A stretch of 34,580 bases of DNA from Comamonadaceae bacterium (lineage in GTDB: Bacteria; Pseudomonadota; Gammaproteobacteria; Burkholderiales; Burkholderiaceae_C), in the NCBI GenBank assembly GCA_947448375.1, contig CANFMY010000008.1, positions 1 to 34,580 on the forward strand, given 5' to 3'. The notes beneath the pieces were generated by a model. It was not told the origin of the DNA. It saw only the letters and a program-made list of their open reading frames with translations, and did not search any database. Shown here piece by piece: positions 9,824 through 17,632 of this stretch (the first letter of the stretch is position 1; each line of letters begins with the position of its first letter). A program made the translations under genes and the position numbers.

Positions 9824-10525
9824 ATGCTCAAGTTTTTTTACAACGCCGCCCCCAACCCCATGAAGATTGCACTGTTGCTGGAGGAGTTGGGTCTGGCTTA
9901 CGAAGCCATCCCGGTCGACACCCGCAAGGGCGAGCAATTTGCGCCCGAGTTTTTGGCCGTCAATCCCAACGCCAAGGTGCCCGCCGTGGTGGAGGGTGGG
10001 GTCACGCTGTTTGACAGCAATGCCATCCTGCTGTTCCTGGCTGACCGCGAACAACAATTTGTGGCCACCGATGTCCGAAGCCCCGAGCGAGCAGCGATGC
10101 TCTCATGGCTGATGTTCATTGCCACCGGCATTGGTCCGTTCTCCGGTCAGTCGGTTCACTTCCGGCATGTGGCGCCAGAACCCAAGGACTATGCGCTCAA
10201 CCGTTATGACTTTGAGGCCAACCGGCACTGGGGGGTGATTGAACAACACCTGGCCCAACACGAATTCATGGTGGGTGGGCACTACAGCATCGTGGACATG
10301 GCCTTCTGGGGCTGGGCCCGCATGGTGCCGTATGTGCTGGGTACTGGGGAGGCCACCTGGAACCAATACCCCAACGTGAAGCGGCTGCTGGATCTCATCA
10401 ATGCCCGACCTGCCGCACAACGCGCCGAGGCCCTCAAAAGCCGACACGTCTTCAAGGCAGAGCTGGATGCCGAAGCCCGCAAGTTCCTGTATCCGCAAAA
10501 CGAGCGTCTCGCCAAAGCGGGTTGA
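9824..10525 (+). CDS. Glutathione S-transferase family protein
   Basis: MLKFFYNAAPNPMKIALLLEELGLAYEAIPVDTRKGEQFAPEFLAVNPNAKVPAVVEGGVTLFDSNAILLFLAD: thioredoxin-fold GST N-domain. Confidence 0.92.
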   Translation: MLKFFYNAAPNPMKIALLLEELGLAYEAIPVDTRKGEQFAPEFLAVNPNAKVPAVVEGGVTLFDSNAILLFLADREQQFVATDVRSPERAAMLSWLMFIATGIGPFSGQSVHFRHVAPEPKDYALNRYDFEANRHWGVIEQHLAQHEFMVGGHYSIVDMAFWGWARMVPYVLGTGEATWNQYPNVKRLLDLINARPAAQRAEALKSRHVFKAELDAEARKFLYPQNERLAKAG

Positions 10526-10603
10526 ACCGTTGACTTACTCCCCCCTGCGAGCCTGGCACCTGGCCAGGTGGCGGGATGACATAGGCAGACTAAAATCCCA
10601 CGC

Positions 10604-11410
10604 ATGGGAATCGTCGTTGCGCTGGGGGTGTTGATTGGTGCCATCATGGGCATCATGGGGGCAGGCGGCGGCATTTTGGCGGTGCCTGTGCTGGTGGCCG
10701 GCCTGCACTGGAGCATGCAGCAAGCCGCTCCCGTTGCCTTGGTGGCCGTCGCGGCCGGCGCGCTGGTGGGGACCCTGGATGGCTTCAAGCATCGGCTGGT
10801 TCGCTACAAAGCCGCCATCTTGATGGCGGCTTGCGGAGTTCCCATGACTCACCTCGGACAGCAATGGGCGCACGCACTGCCGCAGCATGTGTTGATGGGA
10901 GGCTTTGCGGCCCTCATGCTGGTGGTGGCCTGGCGGTTTTACCAACAGGCTCGGCACACATCGCACACCTCGGACGACTTACTCGCCCTGGCCTTCATCA
11001 GCGACGCAACGGGCAAGTTCATCTGGACGCCCCTCACCGCGTTGGTGCTGGGCGGTATCGGTCTCTTCACCGGACTGATGACGGGCTTGCTGGGTGTGGG
11101 AGGTGGTTTTCTGATCGTGCCGCTGATGCGGCGATTCACCAACCTGGCGTTACCGGGCATTGTCGCCACCTCTTTGTTTCTGATTTTCATGGTCAGCACC
11201 GGGGGCGTGATCAACGCGGTGCTATCGGGGGCCGCGCTGCCCTGGTTTGAAACCTCGACGTTTGTGGTGGCCATGGTGAGCGGCATGCTCACCGGCCGTC
11301 AACTGTCACGGCGGTTGAATCCCCAGCAGGTGCAGCTGGGGTTTTCCGTGTTGCTCCTGGCCTTGTCCTTCTACATGATGTTCAAGGCCTGGAGCCACTA
11401 CAGCGCATGA
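10604..11410 (+). CDS. Sulfite exporter TauE/SafE family protein
   Basis: Multi-TM; GAIMGIMGAGGGILAVPVLV and GLMTGLLGVGGGFLIVPLM duplicated signature. Confidence 0.92.
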   Translation: MGIVVALGVLIGAIMGIMGAGGGILAVPVLVAGLHWSMQQAAPVALVAVAAGALVGTLDGFKHRLVRYKAAILMAACGVPMTHLGQQWAHALPQHVLMGGFAALMLVVAWRFYQQARHTSHTSDDLLALAFISDATGKFIWTPLTALVLGGIGLFTGLMTGLLGVGGGFLIVPLMRRFTNLALPGIVATSLFLIFMVSTGGVINAVLSGAALPWFETSTFVVAMVSGMLTGRQLSRRLNPQQVQLGFSVLLLALSFYMMFKAWSHYSA

Positions 11411-11659
11411 ATCCTGGCCTTCATCCATCGTGACACGAGATGAAATGACCAGCCCTCTTTCCGTCGCGATGCCGCCCATGGGGGCGCAACACCCGGATCA
11501 CGAATTGAGCGCTTTTGTACCCACATTGCACATCGGCATGATTGAAAAATCCATGGGATCGCCATGACACACGCGTTGCAAAAACCTGAATTCTTGACGT
11601 GAAAGTGAATATGATGTCACTCGTCAGGCCAGCCCCTCCAGGGACCTCTGGAAAGTTTT

Positions 11660-12103
11660 ATGCTTTTTGATCATTGCGCCGAGTGCCAGTTATGTTGTCG
11701 TGTCGATGCAGGTTTCCCGCCGTTGGAAATCACTCTGAGCAAGGCCGAGAAAAACAACATGGGCGGCTTGTGCATCACCACCTCGTGTGAACATCTGGGT
11801 GCGCAAGGCTGCACATTGGGAGATGACAAACCTTTTGGCTGTCAGCTCTACCCCTTGTCGTACAACCCCAAGACGAAGGATTTCTTCTTCGACGCAGCCT
11901 GTCCGCTGATGCCGGTTTACCGCCAGCAGCTTGACGATGCAGCCAGTGAGGCCTCGCTCCATTTGTCTCGCATGACAACGGTTATTGAAAAACTGGCCGT
12001 CGATGAGCCGGCTTATCTGCGCAAGAACTTTCAAGTGGACTCTGACTACTTTGACATTCAACCCCTGCGGCCCGCTCAAGCCAACAAGAAAATCCGGCCA
12101 TGA
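11660..12103 (+). CDS. YkgJ-like Cys-cluster (Zn/Fe-S binding) protein
   Basis: CAECQLCCRVDAGFPPLEITLSKAE...C...CEHLGAQGCTLGDDKPFGCQLYPL: CxxCxxCC plus downstream cysteines. Confidence 0.85.
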   Translation: MLFDHCAECQLCCRVDAGFPPLEITLSKAEKNNMGGLCITTSCEHLGAQGCTLGDDKPFGCQLYPLSYNPKTKDFFFDAACPLMPVYRQQLDDAASEASLHLSRMTTVIEKLAVDEPAYLRKNFQVDSDYFDIQPLRPAQANKKIRP

Positions 12104-12924
12104 CTGTTGAGACTGTGCATCGACTGTCCTACCAAAGCTGGACACCCGAGAACCTGTGCGTGGAGAGTTTTCACGAACACATCCGGTACTACACCTGCCG
12201 ATGGGACGCCTTGTGTCCTTACATCGATGTCAATCCGGACTTGCTGGCGATGACCAAAAAACCGTTCATCGTGTATGCGGTGCCGCCAGACGGACCTTAC
12301 GGTGTTCCCATCAGCGACCGGTATGGTCTCGTGGACGTACAAGCTCCGGATTTCTGGACTGAACCCTTGCGTGTTCACAAGTTCAAAAAACTGGACAATG
12401 CCTTCAAGCGCTTTCAGACCACCGAACGGGTGATCCCCGGAAAAGAACTCACCGTGGAGGAGTTGTTCACCTTGGGCAGTGAACACTTCAGCGCCTACGA
12501 AATTCACGACCAGGAAGTGGCCGGGTTCATTGATTACATTCAGGACCTGGACATCCTGATGATTCAGGTGCACGCCGAGAACGGCGATCTGGTGCTCACC
12601 GATATTTCCGTCCTGCTACCCGAGCGTCAGCAGGTGTACGGCAGTTTCTGTCAATGGAACCTCACCTATAAAAATCGCTCGCCTGGCATCTATGCCTGCT
12701 TGCTGGCCTCCCGCTGGACAGCCCGCCATGGGTACCGCTACTACAACCTGGGTCCGGTGGGTGACTACAGTTACAAAATGCTGTTTGTGACGGACTTTGA
12801 ACCCATCTACGCCATTGCGCTGACCGATCCGGATCACCCGTTGGCACTGGACACCACCTCACCCCTGCACACCGATTTCACACCCGACGTGTGGAACCAG
12901 ATCTATCGGACTGTCACCGCCTGA
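12100..12924 (+). CDS. Uncharacterised protein resembling the C-terminal (GNAT-fold) domain of arginyl/leucyl-tRNA-protein transferases
   Basis: PGIYACLLASRWTARHGYRYYNLGPVGDYSYKMLFVTDFEPIYA matches the ATE-type pattern 'lGlysLl..i..a...gy.YlYLGyyi....M.YKa.F.P.e'. ATGA overlap with the upstream YkgJ gene. Confidence 0.55.
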   Translation: MTVETVHRLSYQSWTPENLCVESFHEHIRYYTCRWDALCPYIDVNPDLLAMTKKPFIVYAVPPDGPYGVPISDRYGLVDVQAPDFWTEPLRVHKFKKLDNAFKRFQTTERVIPGKELTVEELFTLGSEHFSAYEIHDQEVAGFIDYIQDLDILMIQVHAENGDLVLTDISVLLPERQQVYGSFCQWNLTYKNRSPGIYACLLASRWTARHGYRYYNLGPVGDYSYKMLFVTDFEPIYAIALTDPDHPLALDTTSPLHTDFTPDVWNQIYRTVTA

Positions 12925-12942
12925 GTCGGCGCCGCGCCGCAC

Positions 12943-13365
12943 TCAGTCGAACGTGTGGACCGCATCAAAGCTGATGTCGTAGTCCATCAACAATTCCTCG
13001 CCCTTTTTGATGGCGCGCAGGCTGACCAGTTCGCCGTTCTTCTTGAATTTGAGATTGGGCTTCTTGGAGTGATTGAGGTACACCGACAGGTTGGCCGCAT
13101 TCAGCCCGATGCGGGGAATGTGCACATGCTTGTCGTCGTAGTAACAAAACATTTTGATTTCGCGGCGCACACCCGGGGCCAGTGACTTGATCTCCTCGTG
13201 GGTGAACTTGACGTCATCCACCTTCACCAGGGAGCGCAAGGGCTCAACCCCCTTGGGAATGGGGCGGATGGCAAACACACCGATGCCATGCACCTTGGAA
13301 ACACCCAGGTGGCAGTACACCCCGTCGCGCAGATGTTTGAGCAGTTCTTTTTTGATCTTGGACAT
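12943..13365 (-). CDS. SET domain-containing protein (putative protein-lysine methyltransferase)
   Basis: VSKVHGIGVFAIRPIPKG, LNHSKKPNLKF, RAIKKGEELLMDYDI: SET motifs. Confidence 0.9.
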   Translation of the reverse strand: MSKIKKELLKHLRDGVYCHLGVSKVHGIGVFAIRPIPKGVEPLRSLVKVDDVKFTHEEIKSLAPGVRREIKMFCYYDDKHVHIPRIGLNAANLSVYLNHSKKPNLKFKKNGELVSLRAIKKGEELLMDYDISFDAVHTFD

Positions 13366-13495
13366 GATCCCTCGCTGAAATGGGTGCTGGTCGTGAGTCC
13401 ACCGCACATGGCCCGCAACAATCCTACACCCGAATGGCATGGCCGAGCGGAAGCCGCCGGTGGTCCACAGCCCCCTCGGTCAGCGCTGGTCAGAC

Positions 13496-14569
13496 TCAGG
13501 GGGTCTGGCGCACGGGTGTCGCCTTCAACACCGCCTCCACCTCAGATTTCCAAAAGCGTGCCTGGCCCGTGGTTCCATGCCCCAGGGTGTCGGCGCTGGC
13601 GGGAATCAAATGAACCCGGATGTCCCGGACCTGTGACTTGACGGTCTCCCAGACACCCAGTTCCGGGCGGTTGCGCTCATCGTCCGCCGAATTGATGACC
13701 AGCACCCTGGCTTGAATGCTCTCCAGTGCGGTGGACGCGTCGTAGTCTTGGGACGATTCCCATTGGTACAGGTGATCGTTGGCGTCGCCCGCAAAGCGCT
13801 CGTTCAGACGCTTGTGCACCCAGGCGTCACCTTGAGCGCTGGTGGGCGCCAATTTCTGCAGGCCCTGGTCGCCGCCATTGAAGGCCGCCACAAAAAATAC
13901 CGACGCCAACTGCAAGCTGGGGGGTTGCTGGGTGTAGTTGCCGTCCCGCCACAACGGATCACGGCGAATGGACTCCGACAGCAAGCGGCGAAGCATCCAG
14001 TTGCGCCCCGACATCGGCGTTGGCATCGACGCCATCGGCACGGCAATGTCCATCATGCCCGGATACCGCGTCGCCCAGAGCCAGGTCTGCATGCCCCCCA
14101 TGGAATTGCCCAGCACCATGCGCAGGTGTCGAATGCCGAGGTGCTCGGTGACCAATCGGTATTGGGCCGACACCATGTCAGCATAGTTGTAGGCGGGAAA
14201 CCGGGTGCGCAACCCATCCGAAGGTTTGCTCGACTGACCCGTGCCAATGGCATCCGGCAGGATCACGAAATACCGATTGGCGTCCAGGGTCTGACCAGGG
14301 CCGAACAATTCGCCCCCAAAGGCGGACGTCAACATGCCCGCGCCCGACCCGTTGGTGCCATGCAGGATCAACACGGCCGGGTTCTTCGGGTCTCCCAGCG
14401 TGGTGTAGTGCAACCGCAGTTCCGGCAACACATCGCCCGTGTGAAATTTGAAATCCTTGACGACCCAGGTATCGCTTTGCGGGGTGGGGGCTGGTTGTGT
14501 CCACCCGGGGTCACCGGCTGTGACGGCCAAGACGGGCAATACATGGCGTAGCAACTGAGTGAGCTTCAT
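13496..14569 (-). CDS. Alpha/beta-hydrolase of the homoserine O-acetyltransferase (MetX)-like family with N-terminal signal sequence
   Basis: LRLHYTTLGDPKNPAVLILHGTNGSG, nucleophile elbow LGNSMGGMQTW, INSADDERNRPE, DTLGHGTTGQ. N-terminus MKLTQLLRHVLPVLAVTAGDPGW looks secreted. Confidence 0.82.
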   Translation of the reverse strand: MKLTQLLRHVLPVLAVTAGDPGWTQPAPTPQSDTWVVKDFKFHTGDVLPELRLHYTTLGDPKNPAVLILHGTNGSGAGMLTSAFGGELFGPGQTLDANRYFVILPDAIGTGQSSKPSDGLRTRFPAYNYADMVSAQYRLVTEHLGIRHLRMVLGNSMGGMQTWLWATRYPGMMDIAVPMASMPTPMSGRNWMLRRLLSESIRRDPLWRDGNYTQQPPSLQLASVFFVAAFNGGDQGLQKLAPTSAQGDAWVHKRLNERFAGDANDHLYQWESSQDYDASTALESIQARVLVINSADDERNRPELGVWETVKSQVRDIRVHLIPASADTLGHGTTGQARFWKSEVEAVLKATPVRQTP

Positions 14570-14723
14570 CGAATCTCCTGGCACGGTCTATCGGGATTGC
14601 AAGCTCGATTGTCCAGGCAAGTTGCCAGCCAATGGCCCCCGCGCGTTGCGCACGGGACAGGCCGCCTCTCCTCGCGTGGGAAGCCCTGTGATAGGCTCCG
14701 TGGCACTTCCAAGGAGATGCCTC

Positions 14724-15689
14724 TTGAAACGCATGCTTGTCGTGGTGCTGACGCTTGTGGCCGGGTGTTGGGGCTTCAATCCATCCGCCTGGTCTCAAGA
14801 CTTCCCCAAGGGGCCGGTCAAAATCATTGTGCCCTTTCCACCCGGCGGTCCCACCGACACCGTGGGTCGCCTGCTGGCGCAAAAACTCCAGGACATCTGG
14901 GGACAGCCCGTGGTGCTGGACTACAAGCCCGGTGCGGGCACTGCCATCGGGGCCGACTTTGTCGCCAAGTCAACCCCGGACGGCACGACCCTGGGCATGG
15001 TCAACTCCTCGTTTGCCGTCAACCCCAGCTTGCGCAAAAAATTGCCCTATGACACCCAACGCGATCTGGTGGGGGTGACACAACTCTTCAACATGCAACT
15101 GGCGATGGTGGCGCGTGCCGACGCACCGTTCAACACCCTCAAGGAGTTGGCCGAGTACGCCCGCAAAAAGCCCGGTGGCCTCAATTACGGCACGCCTGGC
15201 CCCGGCAGCACCACCCACCTGGGGGGCGAACTGCTGCAACGCGAAGCCGGCTTCGCCATGCAGCATATCGGCATGAAAGGCAGCGCCCCAGCCCACACCG
15301 AATTGCTGGGAGGCCGACTCGACCTGGTCATTGACCCGTTCCTATCGGTGTTTCCCCATGTTCAGGCCGGCAAGATGAAGGTCATCGCCACCCTGGGTGA
15401 CAAGCGGGTGGCGGGTCACGCCTACCCCACGATTGCCGAGTCGGTGCCGGGCTTCAGCGTGGGTGCGTTGCTGGGTTTCATTGCCCCGGCGGGAACATCC
15501 AAAGCCGTGCTGCAAAAAATTCAGACGGATACGGCGCGCGCGCTGAATTCCCCTGATGTGCAGCAACGTGCCCAGGACTTCGGCATGCAAATCGTGGCCT
15601 CCAAGCCAGAAGAATTCGACGCCTTCATTGCGGCCGAGATGCGCCGTTGGGCACGCATCATCAAGGATGCCAACATTGAACAAGAATGA
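14724..15689 (+). CDS. Bug/TctC-family tripartite tricarboxylate transporter substrate-binding protein
   Basis: FPKGPVKIIVPFPPGGPTDTVGRLLAQKLQDIWGQPVVLDYKPGAGTAIGADFVAKSTPDGTTL. TTG start at 14724 preceded by AAGGAG. Confidence 0.9.
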   Translation: MKRMLVVVLTLVAGCWGFNPSAWSQDFPKGPVKIIVPFPPGGPTDTVGRLLAQKLQDIWGQPVVLDYKPGAGTAIGADFVAKSTPDGTTLGMVNSSFAVNPSLRKKLPYDTQRDLVGVTQLFNMQLAMVARADAPFNTLKELAEYARKKPGGLNYGTPGPGSTTHLGGELLQREAGFAMQHIGMKGSAPAHTELLGGRLDLVIDPFLSVFPHVQAGKMKVIATLGDKRVAGHAYPTIAESVPGFSVGALLGFIAPAGTSKAVLQKIQTDTARALNSPDVQQRAQDFGMQIVASKPEEFDAFIAAEMRRWARIIKDANIEQE

Positions 15690-15701
15690 CCGGAGTTCGT
15701 C

Positions 15702-16574
15702 ATGAGCCTGACCTGTACCCCACTGCACCCTGTCTTGGGCGCGCAAGCCCATGGCATCGACCTGACGCAACCGCTCTCAGCCGAGCAAGTCTCTGCCATC
15801 AACGCCGCCATGAACCAGTACGCCGTGCTGGTGTTTCGCGGCCAACCCCTCACCGCGCAACAGCAAATCGATTTGATCAGCCCGTTTGGCGACATCGACA
15901 TTGGTCTGAAGCGTGTCTTCAAGCGACCGGAGCGTCTGGGTGACGAGCGTCTGATCGACATCTCCAATGTGAACGCCCAGGGCCAGGTGGACCGCCGCGA
16001 CTCCCCCAAAAACCTGTCGAATTTTGCCAATCAACTGTGGCACAGCGACAGTTCGTTCATGAAACCGCGGGCCGCCTACTCCATGCTGCACTGCCTCATC
16101 ACGCCGAGTTGGGGTGGCAACACCGAGTTTGCCGATCTGCGCCACGCCTACGACACGCTGGATGAGCGCACACGCCAGGACGCAGAAGGTTTGCAGGCCG
16201 AACACTATGCGCTGCACACGCGCCTGTTGCTGGGCGACGAAGCCTACACCGACGAGCAGAAAAAGGAGCTGGCACCCGTGGTCTGGCCTTTGGTGGACAC
16301 CCACCCGGGTTCAGGGCGCAAGCTGTTGTTTGTGGGGGCGCATGCCAGGCAAATCGTTGGCTGGCCCACTGCCGAGAGCCGCATGTTCCTGCAAGATTTG
16401 CTGGAGCATGCCACCCGACACGAGAGCGTCTACGTGCATGAATGGCAACCAGGTGACACGGTGATCTGGGACAACCGCAGCACCCTGCACCGCGGCCGCC
16501 GTTATGACGTTGCAGAGCGTCGGGAGTTACGGCGCACCACCATCAATGACGACGAGCACGCACACCTGACCTAG
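15702..16574 (+). CDS. TauD/TfdA-family Fe(II)/2-oxoglutarate-dependent dioxygenase
   Basis: WHSDSSFMKPRAAYSMLHC (HxD) and DTVIWDNRSTLHRGRRYDVAERRELRRTTI (distal His/Arg). Confidence 0.9.
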   Translation: MSLTCTPLHPVLGAQAHGIDLTQPLSAEQVSAINAAMNQYAVLVFRGQPLTAQQQIDLISPFGDIDIGLKRVFKRPERLGDERLIDISNVNAQGQVDRRDSPKNLSNFANQLWHSDSSFMKPRAAYSMLHCLITPSWGGNTEFADLRHAYDTLDERTRQDAEGLQAEHYALHTRLLLGDEAYTDEQKKELAPVVWPLVDTHPGSGRKLLFVGAHARQIVGWPTAESRMFLQDLLEHATRHESVYVHEWQPGDTVIWDNRSTLHRGRRYDVAERRELRRTTINDDEHAHLT

Positions 16575-16581
16575 CGCCTCG

Positions 16582-17589
16582 TCACTCAGGATCAACGCCG
16601 GCCTCCTTGAGGATCTTGACCATCATGGGGCCCTCGGCGCGCACCCGCTCAAGCACCTGAGGTGGGGTGCTGTGCTCGGTGTTCACGCCCAGGCGTTTAT
16701 AGGTGTCGATCACGTCCGTGTGCTTGACCACCTTGGCCAGTTCCGCATTGAGTCGGGCGATGATCTCCGGTGACGTCCCCTTGGGTGCCAGCACGGACCA
16801 CCAGACACCTGCATTGAACCCCGGCACACCGGCTTCAATCATGGTCGGCAACTCGGGCAGAGCGGCAGACCGCTCGGTCGATGTCACCGCAATGGCCCGC
16901 ACCTTGCCGGCCTTGATCTGCGGCATGGCGGGCACCATGTCTGAAAACACCACCTGAACCTGCCCCGCCACCAAGTCGGTCACCGCCTGTATGGTGCCCT
17001 TGTAGGGCACATGAACCATGTTGACCCCTGCCGCGGTGATGTACATCTCGCCACTGATATGCGACTGAATCCCTTTGCCACCTGATCCGAAATTGAGCTT
17101 GCCGGGTTGAGACTTGGCCAGCGCCGTCAATTCGGCCACCGTTCGCACCGGCACCGAGGGATGCACCACCAGCACCTGACCGGCCGAGGCCACGGTGGAA
17201 ATGGGCGCAAAGTCCGTCAGCGGATCAAAGCCCATGCGTTTATACAAGTAGGGGTTGTTCAGCAAGGTGCTGCTGTTGGACAACACCAGGGTGTAGCCAT
17301 CGGGCGGTGCCTTGGCCACCAGTTCGTGGCCGATGTTGCCCCCCGCGCCGGGCTTGTTGTCCACCGTCACGGGTTGCCCCAATCCCTCGCCCAGCTTCTG
17401 GGCAATCACGCGGGCCAGCACATCGCTGGTACCACCCGGCGGAAAGGGCGCCACCAGCTTGACCGGACGCTGCGGATAAGCGGACTGACACCAGGCCGTC
17501 AAGGGAGCGAACAGCACCAGACACCACCCCCCCAGGATCCAGCGTCTGGGTAGAGTCGTGCGAGTCGGCGTGTTGTGGATCAAGGCCAT
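16582..17589 (-). CDS. Bug/TctC-family substrate-binding protein
   Basis: YPQRPVKLVAPFPPGGTSDVLARVIAQKLGEGLGQPVTVDNKPGAGGNIGHELVAKAPPDGYTL. Confidence 0.92.
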   Translation of the reverse strand: MALIHNTPTRTTLPRRWILGGWCLVLFAPLTAWCQSAYPQRPVKLVAPFPPGGTSDVLARVIAQKLGEGLGQPVTVDNKPGAGGNIGHELVAKAPPDGYTLVLSNSSTLLNNPYLYKRMGFDPLTDFAPISTVASAGQVLVVHPSVPVRTVAELTALAKSQPGKLNFGSGGKGIQSHISGEMYITAAGVNMVHVPYKGTIQAVTDLVAGQVQVVFSDMVPAMPQIKAGKVRAIAVTSTERSAALPELPTMIEAGVPGFNAGVWWSVLAPKGTSPEIIARLNAELAKVVKHTDVIDTYKRLGVNTEHSTPPQVLERVRAEGPMMVKILKEAGVDPE

Positions 17590-17632
17590 TGCGGGTACCT
17601 CTTGAAAGATAGTGAACGATCGGGAATGACTG

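Noticed and set aside
13712-14551. 279-aa plus-strand ORF
   Set aside because: Antisense to the MetX-like hydrolase; no recognisable protein motifs.
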